This document shows positions 1-7,851 of a DNA stretch of 44,954 nt, piece by piece. Both the position numbers and the translations under genes were made by a program. Origin of the DNA: DAOTUB01 sp034437455 (GTDB lineage Bacteria > Chloroflexota > Anaerolineae > B4-G1); contig DAOTUB010000376.1 in the NCBI GenBank assembly GCA_034437455.1, positions 1-44,954 of the forward strand, given 5' to 3'. The notes under the pieces are model-generated. The model ran no database searches. It worked only from the letters and a program-made list of their open reading frames with translations, and was not told where the DNA came from. Positions within the stretch are counted from its first letter, which is position 1. Each line of letters starts with the position of its first letter.

Positions 1-3000
1 CAAAGGTATTGCTGACCGTCAAGCTCACATTGAACATACCGCTGGTGACATATGTGTGGCTGATCACCGGCCCGGTGAACGCCGTGCCTCCATCCCCAAA
101 ACTCCACATCCAATGCTCGACGTCGCCGCTGGTGACGGCTGTGAAGGTGACGGTGAGCGGGGTTGTGCCGCCGACCGCGTCGGCGCTGAAGGTGGCCGTC
201 GGCGCGCCGGGCGCCGCATTGACCGCGATATAGTCTGGCTTCGATACATTAGCTGTTCCGCCTGGCCCGGTGACTACCAGGGTCACGCCAAAGCTGCCGG
301 CGCTTGTATACGTGTGCGTAGGGTTGGGAGTGTCTGCAATACCATCATCGCCAAAATCCCAACGGTAGGCCGTGACCGTGCCGGTGACTGTGCTGGTGAA
401 CTGCACCCCCAATGGCGCGTTCCCGCTACGCGGCGCGCCGACAAAATCCACCTCTGGGATTGGCGGCGGCGCGGCCTCGACGGTGATGACGGCTGTATCC
501 GGTGTCGGATCGGCCAGGCCATACACGTCGGTCACCACAAGGGCGAAGGTCAAAAAAGCAGGCGTATCCGGCGCGGTGAAGGTCGGCCGGCTGATAGCAG
601 TGCTGCTCAGGACGACCGCCACACCGCCCGTCTGCGTCCAGCCATAGGTCAACGGCAGGTGGCCGTCGGGATCGTAGCTCGCGCTGCCGTCCAGAGTGAC
701 AGGCTCGCCGATGGTCACACCCTGATCCGGCCCGGCATCTGCCACCGGGAGCTGGTTGGTGATGGTGACTGGCGTGGCGGCGAGTATTTCGTCGGCGCCG
801 TTGCTGGCGGTGACGGTAGCGGTGTAGGCGCCTGCCGCGCTGTAGATATGACTGACGTTCGCACCTGCGCCCGTGTGCTCGTCGCCAAAGTCCCAGTGGT
901 AGGCGACGTTGCTGCCCATCGCGATGGCGGCGGTGAAAAAAGTAGCCTGGCCCAACGTAGTCGGGCTGCTGTTGATGGCGGATAGACCGGAAATGGACTG
1001 GTCGGTCACGGCAACGACGACGGCGTCCGGCGTTGGATCGCCCAGACCGCGTGCATCGGCCACCGTCAGGGTGAACGTGAGAACCGCGGGCGCATCCGGC
1101 GCGGTGAAGGTGGGGCGGCTGATGGCGGCGCTGCTCAGGACGACCGCTACACCACCCGTCTGTGTCCAGCCGTAGGTCAGCGGGACGTGGCCGTCGGGGT
1201 CGTAGCTCGCGCTGCCGTCCAGAGTGACGAATTCGCCGACGGTCACACCCTGATCCAGGCCGGCGTCCGCCACGGGAGGTTGGTTTGTATCCACCGTCAG
1301 CGTCCAGGGCGTCGCATAGGGCGAGTAGTAGCCCAGCGCGTCGAAGGAGCGCACCGCCCAGGTGTATGTCCCGTCGGTCAGGACGGCGGATGAGTAGGTA
1401 TTGGTCGTGGTGAAGACCGAGCCGTTCAGCTTGAGGTTGTAGCCGACTGCGGCCACGTCGCTCCAGGCGAAGGTGATCGCCGTCGTGTTAGTCAGCGCGC
1501 CGTCGGATGGGTTGAGGAGCGCGGGGATCGCTGGTCGCCGGTGGCTGATAAAGCCAACGACGGCGACCCACTCGTCCGAGGTCACCACCGCCGAACCACG
1601 GAATGCATCGGGTAAATCACTCGATACCTGATCAAAGTAATGAGCTGCATACGGCTTTATCTGGGCGGTCTCTGTCACCACCTGGTTACCATTCTCGTCA
1701 TAATAAGTGACAGTCACATTGGCATCCGTTGCCTCTGTGTTCTGTACACTGATCTGGGTCACGGCGCCATCGGCCAGGTTGCGAACGAAGGGAACGTAGA
1801 AAGCGTCCGCGACGTCGAACCAGATCCCACTATAGCCGGTGAACGTGTGAGGCGCGGAGGAATGCGCCGTGTCCACCAGCACACCAACCGGCTCGCTGAA
1901 GTTGACCAGACCGGATCCCTTAAAGCCGCCAGGCACCGCAGGCGACCACCCGGCATCGTCGAGGCTCACAAAGCGGGTGGCATAGGGCGCCAGAGAACAG
2001 GTATAGGTGGTCACGGCGGTGCCATCCTGATGGTAGAGCGTGGCTGTGATGTAAGAAGTATTCGCGCCCAGGTTGTAGATCACGAGGGTTGACGTCGAGT
2101 TCTCCAGCACAAGCGAAGGGTGGCATCGCATCGATGAAACATTCCTCAGCACAAGCGGAAGATAAAGTCGAGGAGGCATCAAAGGCATTATGGGCGCACT
2201 GTTTGATGGCTCGAAACGACGGTTGTTGTGGGCCACAGCCTCGCCCGTCTGGCTGTTGACGGACTTGACCACACCGATCACCGGGTTGGCGCTCTGGATG
2301 CGAGCGCGGCTGAAGAAACCGTCCCCCAGCCCAGGCATCGCCGCTGCATCATATAGGCGCGTGCTACGCGGCGGCAGGACATCCGCCCCCGCATAGACGA
2401 CTGTACCGGTCAGATTGTAGATTGTAACGGTGATGGGGGTCGCCGTGTCACCGGGGTTTTGTATGGCAAAAAGGCTGTTCCAACCCTGGTACGCCCGATA
2501 AACGGGCAGCAGGTTGATCTCGGTGCCTCCGTCATCCACGCCACGATAACTCATCAGGCCATCCCCCTTCCAATCGGGATCGAGGGGCGACTCGTTGGCA
2601 ATGACGACGACTTTCCGCGTGGCGGTGACGATCAGCGAGCCGCTAAAACCGCCGAGCGTCGCGTAAGCGCGACTTCCCATCGGAGGGAGTTCATCATTGA
2701 CGACGGCGGCCTCTGTGCCTGCCACGTCGTGGTATCGCAGTACAACCGTTGCCGTATCAGGCTCTGTGTTCTGCACGATGGCCGTCGTCCGCCATCCCCA
2801 GGTCGGATCAGAGTTCACGAAAGGAAGATAGACTTCAGTGTCCGCGTCCCACTTGCGCCAGGCATTGTATTCCGCTTCGTCCTCGTACCCCGGCCGGTAG
2901 GAAGCTTCGGCGATGGGGATCTTGGTCTGACGAGGCCCCATCCACACCAGCGTGACTGCAAGCACTATCACGGCCAAACTAACAGCGATGAGCATCCTTG

Positions 3001-3031
3001 CTGTTTTTGATGCACGGTTTGCTTGATTCAT
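1..3031 (-). CDS. Surface-anchored PKD-repeat protein, C-terminus beyond window
   Basis: The frame stays open from an ATG at 3031 (preceded by AGGAGG, 8 nt away) to the left edge, giving more than 1010 residues with no stop. Residues about 13-32 form a hydrophobic N-terminal signal/anchor. Four loosely similar modules follow, each opening with a 'YLPFV' or 'LLPV'-type strand and a 'VQN/IQN' strand (near residues 44, 155, 285 and 395). Next comes a fibronectin-III-like segment (WSDVAAVGYNLKLNG) and then at least five PKD-type domains with WDFGD/WSFGD cores or 'ADAG.DQGVT' openings. This is an exported protein for adhesion or ligand binding; no catalytic domain is visible. It lies 149 nt downstream of dodecin on the same strand. 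PKD and FN3 assignments come from motif recognition; the ligand is unknown. Confidence 0.8.
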   Translation of the reverse strand, partial: MNQANRASKTARMLIAVSLAVIVLAVTLVWMGPRQTKIPIAEASYRPGYEDEAEYNAWRKWDADTEVYLPFVNSDPTWGWRTTAIVQNTEPDTATVVLRYHDVAGTEAAVVNDELPPMGSRAYATLGGFSGSLIVTATRKVVVIANESPLDPDWKGDGLMSYRGVDDGGTEINLLPVYRAYQGWNSLFAIQNPGDTATPITVTIYNLTGTVVYAGADVLPPRSTRLYDAAAMPGLGDGFFSRARIQSANPVIGVVKSVNSQTGEAVAHNNRRFEPSNSAPIMPLMPPRLYLPLVLRNVSSMRCHPSLVLENSTSTLVIYNLGANTSYITATLYHQDGTAVTTYTCSLAPYATRFVSLDDAGWSPAVPGGFKGSGLVNFSEPVGVLVDTAHSSAPHTFTGYSGIWFDVADAFYVPFVRNLADGAVTQISVQNTEATDANVTVTYYDENGNQVVTETAQIKPYAAHYFDQVSSDLPDAFRGSAVVTSDEWVAVVGFISHRRPAIPALLNPSDGALTNTTAITFAWSDVAAVGYNLKLNGSVFTTTNTYSSAVLTDGTYTWAVRSFDALGYYSPYATPWTLTVDTNQPPVADAGLDQGVTVGEFVTLDGSASYDPDGHVPLTYGWTQTGGVAVVLSSAAISRPTFTAPDAPAVLTFTLTVADARGLGDPTPDAVVVAVTDQSISGLSAINSSPTTLGQATFFTAAIAMGSNVAYHWDFGDEHTGAGANVSHIYSAAGAYTATVTASNGADEILAATPVTITNQLPVADAGPDQGVTIGEPVTLDGSASYDPDGHLPLTYGWTQTGGVAVVLSSTAISRPTFTAPDTPAFLTFALVVTDVYGLADPTPDTAVITVEAAPPPIPEVDFVGAPRSGNAPLGVQFTSTVTGTVTAYRWDFGDDGIADTPNPTHTYTSAGSFGVTLVVTGPGGTANVSKPDYIAVNAAPGAPTATFSADAVGGTTPLTVTFTAVTSGDVEHWMWSFGDGGTAFTGPVISHTYVTSGMFNVSLTVSNTF
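561..757. repeat. Intragenic repeat copy 1 (PKD module)
   Basis: This stretch is nearly identical to 1089-1285, with a constant offset of 528 bp (176 codons). Both encode a PKD-type module opening with 'ADAG.DQGVT' and containing 'LDGSASYDPDGH'. The multiple-of-three offset and conserved DNA identity point to a recent in-frame duplication inside the surface-protein gene. Confidence 0.8.
1089..1285. repeat. Intragenic repeat copy 2 (PKD module)
   Basis: Partner of the repeat at 561-757, offset by 528 bp. A different PKD module (containing AYHWDFGDEHTGAG) lies between the two copies, so the duplicated unit was probably a pair of domains. Confidence 0.8.
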
Positions 3032-3179
3032 CCTGTTCCCTCCTTGTCGACACATTGATAACAGCATCGAGATCAGATTAGACAACCTAAAACAGAGCAC
3101 AATATAGCCGCTCATAGAGGACTATCTGGCTCGAGTGAACGTGTATTCTATTGAGATCGCGCCCCAAGTAAAAAGTGGC

Positions 3180-3395
3180 TCAGTCGGCGCCCTCGTACTT
3201 GAAGGAGACCTTTACCTTCGCGCGGTAAGCGCGAACCTTCCCGTCTTCGAGTTGCATATCCAGCTCGACGACTTCAGCGATTCGCAGGTCTCGCAAGGAC
3301 TGGGCGGCTTTTTCTACGGCGGCCACGGCGGCCTTTTCCCAGGACTCGGTGCTCGTTCCAACCAACTCGATAATCTTGTAAACACTCTCTGCCAT
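3180..3395 (-). CDS. Dodecin family flavin-binding protein
   Basis: A 71-residue protein matching dodecins in size and sequence: N-terminal 'VYKIIELVGTSTESWEKA' and a central helix leading to 'VVELDMQLEDGKVRAYRAKV'. Dodecins assemble as hollow dodecamers that bind and buffer flavins such as FMN, FAD or riboflavin in the cytoplasm. The Trp in 'TESWEKA' is the residue that stacks on the flavin in this family. The ATG at 3395 is chosen because AAGGAGAG lies about 6 nt upstream; the longer frame to 3515 has no comparable ribosome site and runs through the promoter. It is transcribed divergently from the RpiR-type regulator. Its promoter carries a palindrome, so regulation is likely. Confidence 0.9.
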   Translation of the reverse strand: MAESVYKIIELVGTSTESWEKAAVAAVEKAAQSLRDLRIAEVVELDMQLEDGKVRAYRAKVKVSFKYEGAD

Positions 3396-3514
3396 CGTCG
3401 CTCTCCTTTTTAACTGATCATGTTTCGATCCAAACGCTTGGAGCCGGCGCCACTTTTGGGTAGGTTGGCTGGAGTTTTGGGGCGCTTTGCATTCTGTTGC
3501 ACAGGGATGGCTCA

Positions 3515-3543
3515 AGTATAGTGCAATTCTGCACAGAAGTCAA
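3515..3543 (-). promoter_or_regulatory. Sigma-70 promoter of dodecin gene with spacer palindrome
   Basis: On the minus strand, TTGACT (3538-3543) is separated by exactly 17 nt from TATACT (3515-3520). The spacer contains the palindrome GTGCA-GAAT-TGCAC, which would place an operator under RNA polymerase. Six or more bases after the -35 box (TTGACTTCTGT) are repeated at the histidine-kinase promoter near 16862. Confidence 0.7.
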
Positions 3544-3620
3544 ACGCTCGAAACGGTTAGATCTCGCAGCAGGTCGAAGATATGAACTCAAATCTCCTGT
3601 AGCACGTCTCATCTGTTTTG

Positions 3621-3649
3621 TTTGCAATCTTGTTGACTCGTGGTAAAAT
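3621..3649 (+). promoter_or_regulatory. Candidate promoter of RpiR-type regulator
   Basis: TTTGCA (3621-3626) and TAAAAT (3644-3649) are 17 nt apart. The -35 box matches consensus at only four of six positions. The predicted transcript would have a leader of about 70 nt. Confidence 0.4.
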
Positions 3650-3728
3650 GGAGTTGACGGAGGGGGGTTCAATTGGCCACTAGTTTTTGGCAGGCCTTAC
3701 GGATTTGGATCAACAAGGAGATATCAAG

Positions 3729-4607
3729 ATGTTTCGAGAAAAGATACAGGAAAAGTATGAAGAGCTAACTCCCAGCTTTCGCAAACTGGCTGATTTCATG
3801 TTGCAACGTCAACTGGATACTGCGTTTATGACGGCTACCGAGTTGGCCCACCGCCTGGGAGTGGACGCGGCAACCGTCGTACGCTTCGCCCAGGAGTTGG
3901 GCTACACGGGCTTTCGGGAATTGAACAAAGAAATACAGGGGATCGTTCGCTCAGAGCTACAAGCCTCCTACAGCGCCGACCTGGACGCTCCAGACGATCT
4001 GGGGCTCTTTCGCAGCCTCCTGGAGAACGAGCGGCATAACCTGGAGACGGTTCAGAATCAATTGTCAGAACAAGCTAATGTGGTTTTGCCCGCGCTCCTG
4101 GATGCACAGCGCATCTGGGTAGTGGGTCAAGGCCACTGCGCCCACCTGGCCGGTCTTTGCGCTGGCGTCCTGAGGGAAATCGGCCTACTGGCCCAATCTA
4201 TCGCGCCCGATCCCTTGGAAGCCGCGACGAGCCTCAAGGAGCTTGACGCCGACGACCTGGTCATCGGTTTCTCCCTCACCGGAATGGATCTGAACGTGGC
4301 TAACGTCATCCATTTTGCGCGTCAACATGGGGCAAAGACGCTCGTATTCAGCGCCTCTGCCGTCGCAGCAGCGGCCCTGGCCGCCGAGACGACGATCTTG
4401 TGCCCCGGCCCCACGCAGACGGACACACCTTCCTTCACCGGCCTGGCCGCTATGATCGTGGTGATCGCCGCCGCCTTTACTGCTCGCTATCCCGACGAGG
4501 CAGAGGCGATGAAAGAGAACTTGCAACAGAGCTACCGCGAATTGCTGGAACTCCAGGCCCGCAGTTCTTCGGAGTTAAACATCGAGGAGCTGTGGCGCCA
4601 GTTCTGA
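3729..4607 (+). CDS. MurR/RpiR family transcriptional regulator (HTH + SIS)
   Basis: A 292-residue regulator. Residues about 1-77 form the RpiR-type helix-turn-helix ('TATELAHRLGVDAATVVRFA' then 'LGYTGFRELNKEI'). Residues about 125-265 form a SIS sugar-phosphate-binding domain ('RIWVVGQGHCAHLAG', 'DDLVIGFSLTGMDLNV'). The family represses or activates sugar, amino-sugar or sialic-acid genes in response to phosphosugars. The ATG at 3729 is preferred over 3687 because AAGGAG ends 8 nt upstream. No substrate can be read from the sequence. The nearby operon with FSA-type aldolase and LsrF-like enzyme (6061-9503) is a plausible target by proximity only. A GC-rich hairpin follows the stop. Confidence 0.88.
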   Translation: MFREKIQEKYEELTPSFRKLADFMLQRQLDTAFMTATELAHRLGVDAATVVRFAQELGYTGFRELNKEIQGIVRSELQASYSADLDAPDDLGLFRSLLENERHNLETVQNQLSEQANVVLPALLDAQRIWVVGQGHCAHLAGLCAGVLREIGLLAQSIAPDPLEAATSLKELDADDLVIGFSLTGMDLNVANVIHFARQHGAKTLVFSASAVAAAALAAETTILCPGPTQTDTPSFTGLAAMIVVIAAAFTARYPDEAEAMKENLQQSYRELLELQARSSSELNIEELWRQF

Positions 4608-4639
4608 ACCGGCCCGAAAGAAAATCTGTACCGAGTGCA

Positions 4640-4665
4640 GAGGCCCGGCCAAAAGGTCGGGCCTC
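4640..4665 (+). terminator. Terminator-like hairpin after RpiR-type gene
   Basis: An 11-bp stem (GAGGCCCGGCC / GGTCGGGCCTC, one G-T pair) closes an AAAA loop 32 nt past the stop codon. No T-run follows, so intrinsic termination would be weak. It could also be a repeat-type hairpin. Confidence 0.45.
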
Positions 4666-4736
4666 CATCTTGCGGAGAATAGAGAGGGCGTTGTGCCTGT
4701 CTTGTTCCCTGCACCGACCTCTGGCATGATGGACGT

Positions 4737-6017
4737 ATGAAAAAATCACACAACGTCCTTGCTCTGATCGCGGCGCTGGTACTGCTCGGAATCAGTCTAT
4801 TGGCCTGTCCCACGCTCATCCGCGTGCTGCCAGGCCGCTACGCCTACTACCTGCCGGAGCCGCTCCAGCAACTGCGCCACAACCCACACCCTGATACGCT
4901 TCCCACTCCCAATGTTGCTTACACACCCACATCCAACTACCCCCCTACCGCTGGCGCGACTCCCACCGCCACTCTCACACCTACCCCTACTGACACCCCC
5001 ACACTCCTGCCCCCCACCTTCACGCCTCCTCCAACACCGACCGCCACCCCCACGCCTCCGATCAGCGTCACGTTGACCGGCCTGCGCCACGAACACCAGG
5101 GCTGGAACAACTGCGGCCCAACCACACTGGCGATGGCTCTCTCCTACTGGGGGCGCGAGGAGACTCAGCACGACGTCGCCCCTGCGCTCAAACCCGACCC
5201 GGAGGACAAGAACGTCAGTCCGTGGGAGATGGAAGCGTACACGCACGGCCTGGGCCTGGGGGCGATCGTGCGGGTGGACGGCACCCTTGAGCGGATCAAG
5301 GCGCTGGTGCGGGCAGGCTTTCCCGTCATCGCAGAGACCTGGTACGTGCGCGACGCCCGCGACCAACTCGGCCACTACCGCCTCATCGTCGGCTACGACG
5401 ACGCCGCCCAGGAGTTTATCACCTACGACTCGCTCCACGGCCCCGACGTGACCATCGGCTACCAGGAGATGGATGAACTTTGGCGCGTCTTTAATCGTAT
5501 ATACCTGGTGGTCTACGCGCCAGAGCGGTGGGACTCGCTGGCGGCGGTTCTCGGCCACGATCTGGACGACGAGGCGATGTACGAGCAGGCGCTGGAGACG
5601 GCCCGCTCCGAGGCATCGAATCCCCCCGAAACCTGCGTAGCCTATGCCGACTGTGCAGACTGGATAACCTTCTCCTGGTTCAACATCGGCTCCAGCCTGA
5701 CCTCGCTGGGGCGGCACGCGGAGGCGGTCGTCGCCTACGACCAGGCGCGGCAGTTGGGGCTGCACTACCGCATGCTGTGGTACCAGTTCGGCCCCTACGA
5801 GGGTTATCACGCCGTAGGCCGCTATGAGGACGTCATCGCGTTGGCAAGCGCCACGCTGGCGACGGCGAGCAACCTGGAGGAATCATACTACTGGCGCGGG
5901 ATGGCGCGGATGGCGCAAGGGGACGAGGGCGGAGCGCGGACCGACTTTGAGGTGGCGCTTCGCTACCACGAGAACTGGCCGCCGGCAGTGGTCGCGCTGG
6001 CAGGGATGGAGGAGTAA
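4737..6017 (+). CDS. Lipoprotein with C39-like cysteine peptidase domain and TPR-like tail
   Basis: A 426-residue exported protein. Residues 8-24 are hydrophobic and end in a lipobox-like LLAC (Cys24), suggesting lipidation. Residues about 50-108 are a Pro/Thr-rich linker. Residues about 115-260 match the C39-like (C39_2) papain-fold peptidase family: Cys126 in 'NNCGPTTLAMAL', His213 in 'GHYRLIVGYDD' and Asp231 in 'TYDS'. Residues about 310-425 contain TPR-like helices ('WFNIGSSLTSLGRHAEAVVA', 'YYWRGMARMAQGDEGGARTD'). Family knowledge suggests peptide or bacteriocin-leader cleavage, but no transporter or peptide substrate is nearby. It is convergent with the FSA-type gene. Confidence 0.8.
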   Translation: MKKSHNVLALIAALVLLGISLLACPTLIRVLPGRYAYYLPEPLQQLRHNPHPDTLPTPNVAYTPTSNYPPTAGATPTATLTPTPTDTPTLLPPTFTPPPTPTATPTPPISVTLTGLRHEHQGWNNCGPTTLAMALSYWGREETQHDVAPALKPDPEDKNVSPWEMEAYTHGLGLGAIVRVDGTLERIKALVRAGFPVIAETWYVRDARDQLGHYRLIVGYDDAAQEFITYDSLHGPDVTIGYQEMDELWRVFNRIYLVVYAPERWDSLAAVLGHDLDDEAMYEQALETARSEASNPPETCVAYADCADWITFSWFNIGSSLTSLGRHAEAVVAYDQARQLGLHYRMLWYQFGPYEGYHAVGRYEDVIALASATLATASNLEESYYWRGMARMAQGDEGGARTDFEVALRYHENWPPAVVALAGMEE

Positions 6018-6060
6018 GCAGCCGGGCATTCTCCATTGTCCACCCCTCATCCAAAAAGCG

Positions 6061-6720
6061 TCAAACAGTATCCGCCACCTTCTCCCAATCCGCCAGGAAT
6101 CGCTCCAGCCCCACGTCGGTGAAGGGGCTGCGGATCATCTTTTGCAGCACGCCAAAGGGCAAGGTGATGATGTCCGCCCCGGCCAACAGCGCGTCCAACA
6201 CGTGCGTCGGGTGGCGGATGCTCGCGGCCAGCAGTTGGCAATCAAAACCATAGTTGTCAAAGATGGCCCGTGTCTCGCGCACCACCTCCATCCCGTCCAT
6301 CCCCGCGTCGTCCATCCGTCCCACAAAGACAGAGGCGTAGCTAGCACCAGCCTTGGCCACCAGGTAGGCCTGGTTTGCAGAGAAAATCAACGTGGCGTTG
6401 ATCCGCCCGTTGGGCCATGAGGAGATCTCTCGCATCGCTTTCAACCCCTCGACGGTGGTGGGGATCTTGACAAAGACGTGCTCCGACCAGGCGAGGATCT
6501 CTCGCGCCTCCTCGATCATCCCGGCGGCGTCGGTGCTGAGCACCTCGGCGCTCACCGGCCCTTGCACCAGTTCTACGATTTTGAGCGTGTTGGCCTTCAG
6601 ATCGGCGGTACCGGCGCGCATCATCAACGTGGGATTGGTGGTCACGCCGTCGAGCACGCCCCAGCTCGACGCCTCGCGGATCTCGTCCACACTTGCGGTA
6701 TCCAGAAAGAGTTGTGCCAT
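6061..6720 (-). CDS. fsa: FSA-type transaldolase / fructose-6-phosphate aldolase family
   Basis: A 219-residue protein, the usual length of the short transaldolase/FSA subfamily. It begins 'MAQLFLDTASVDEIREA', contains 'GVTTNPTLMM', and has the Schiff-base lysine in 'VFVKIPTT' (Lys85), followed by 'INATLIFSANQA' and 'SVFVGRMDDAG'. Members either transfer dihydroxyacetone units (transaldolase of the pentose-phosphate pathway) or split/form fructose 6-phosphate; sequence alone does not decide. AAGGAG lies upstream of the ATG. It is the last gene of the minus-strand cluster starting with the LsrF-like enzyme and follows the dehydrogenase across a short hairpin. Confidence 0.88.
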   Translation of the reverse strand: MAQLFLDTASVDEIREASSWGVLDGVTTNPTLMMRAGTADLKANTLKIVELVQGPVSAEVLSTDAAGMIEEAREILAWSEHVFVKIPTTVEGLKAMREISSWPNGRINATLIFSANQAYLVAKAGASYASVFVGRMDDAGMDGMEVVRETRAIFDNYGFDCQLLAASIRHPTHVLDALLAGADIITLPFGVLQKMIRSPFTDVGLERFLADWEKVADTV

Positions 6721-6741
6721 TTTATCTCTATGCTCTCCTTC

Positions 6742-6761
6742 GGCAGACTGGAAAGTCTGCC
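6742..6761. repeat. Palindromic intergenic repeat (GGCAGACT...AGTCTGCC)
   Basis: An 8-bp perfect inverted repeat with a 4-nt loop lies directly against the dehydrogenase stop codon and just before the ribosome site of the FSA-type gene. On the minus strand the flank ATCGTAGGGCAGACTTTC resembles the flank of the hairpin at 38929-38957, so it may be a dispersed element. It could modulate transcript stability between the two genes. Confidence 0.55.
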
Positions 6762-7790
6762 CTACGATTTATGCGGCTCGATGATTACTTTGATGGATTC
6801 CTCGGCGTTGGCGACCAGTTGGAAGCCCAGACCCGTCTCCACCAAGCTCAAGCGATGGGTGATCATCTCGCGCACCGGCACCCGACGGGCGCGGATCAGT
6901 TCTATCGCCACGGTGATGTCGAGCGGGCTGCCTCCATACGAGGGCATCAACGTGATCCCATTGCGCCAGAAATCGTTGACCGGGACAGGAAGAGCTACGC
7001 CCGGCTCTGTAGGCGCGAAGCATAACACAGTACCTCCCCGATCCACCGATTGCAATGCCTGGACGAACGCGGAAAAAGCGCCTGTGCAGACGATCACCAG
7101 ATCGGCCAGCCGGCCCTCGTTGAGCTGGCGCAGTCGGGCCGGAACGTCTTCTTTGGCGTGGATCGCCTCGTCGGCCCCAAAGCGAAGCGCCGCGTTCAAA
7201 CGGTATTCGTTGACGTCCGTGGCCACGATCCGCCCGGCAGCCGAGGCGCGGGCCAGCGCCACGTGGAGTAGCCCAGAAATGCCGCTGCCGAGGATGAGGA
7301 CGGTCTGGCCGGGCTGTAACCGCGCCAATCTCTGCCCGCGCACGACGCAGGCCAACGGTTCGATGAACACCCCGGCCTCAAATGACATCTCGTCAGGCAG
7401 CAGGAACACGCCCCGGTCCACGTTGAGTCGGGGCACGCGCAGGTATTCGGCAAAGCCGCCGGGATCGAAATTGGTGGTGTGCAGCGTCTCACAGACCGTA
7501 TGCTGACCGTTCAGGCAGTAGCGGCACGTGTTGCAGGGGACGTGGTGAGAGACGAAAATCCGGTCGCCGACTTGGTAACGCTCCCCACCCTCGCCGACCT
7601 CGACGATCTCTCCCGTGATCTCGTGGCCCAGCACTCGCGGAGCCTTTTTGATGCGATACCATTCCATCACGTCGCTGCCGCAGATGCCGCTGGCGATCAC
7701 TTTGACCAGCAACTCGCCAGGCCCAATTTGCGGCGTCTCCATCTCCTCCAGCCGCACGTCTCGGTTGTTGTAATACATTGCGACGCGCAC
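6762..7790 (-). CDS. Zinc-dependent medium-chain dehydrogenase (threonine/sorbitol dehydrogenase-like)
   Basis: A 342-residue MDR-family NAD(P)-dependent alcohol/polyol dehydrogenase. Catalytic zinc ligands are in 'GICGSD' and 'LGHEITGEIVEVG'. The structural zinc site is 'CNTCRYCLNGQHTVC', and the Rossmann motif is 'VLILGSGISGLLHV'. The start is taken as GTG at 7790 because AGGAGG sits 10 nt upstream. The frame extends to 7928 but that part overlaps the lipoprotein gene and lacks family sequence; an internal ATG at 7778 is 22 nt from the ribosome site. Likely oxidises a sugar alcohol or secondary alcohol. The neighbours (LsrF-like enzyme, FSA) suggest a phosphosugar or polyol route; the substrate is unknown. 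Confidence 0.87.
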   Translation of the reverse strand: MRVAMYYNNRDVRLEEMETPQIGPGELLVKVIASGICGSDVMEWYRIKKAPRVLGHEITGEIVEVGEGGERYQVGDRIFVSHHVPCNTCRYCLNGQHTVCETLHTTNFDPGGFAEYLRVPRLNVDRGVFLLPDEMSFEAGVFIEPLACVVRGQRLARLQPGQTVLILGSGISGLLHVALARASAAGRIVATDVNEYRLNAALRFGADEAIHAKEDVPARLRQLNEGRLADLVIVCTGAFSAFVQALQSVDRGGTVLCFAPTEPGVALPVPVNDFWRNGITLMPSYGGSPLDITVAIELIRARRVPVREMITHRLSLVETGLGFQLVANAEESIKVIIEPHKS

Positions 7791-7851
7791 GTTAACGACA
7801 CCTCCTCGACTATGGGATCCAGATGGGGCTGACTCCCAGGCGCTCGCCGAA

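Larger units (their letters stand above)
3396..3728. other. Divergent intergenic region, dodecin / RpiR-type regulator
   Basis: A 333-nt region between two divergent genes. It holds the dodecin promoter (3515-3543), a plausible promoter for the regulator gene (3621-3649) and the regulator's ribosome site AAGGAG at 3715-3720. A minus-strand open frame (3418-3672) is not credible as a gene: composition is odd and it covers both promoters. Nothing else was recognised. Confidence 0.6.

Noticed and set aside
56..985. Plus-strand open frame of 309 residues
   Set aside because: It is antisense to the PKD surface-protein gene; composition is Arg/Gly-rich shadow and the minus strand encodes recognisable domains.
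3418..3672. Small minus-strand gene upstream of dodecin
   Set aside because: It spans two good promoters and has no ribosome site or recognisable sequence.
4797..5810. Minus-strand open frame of 337 residues
   Set aside because: Antisense to the C39-like peptidase gene, whose catalytic motifs are clear.
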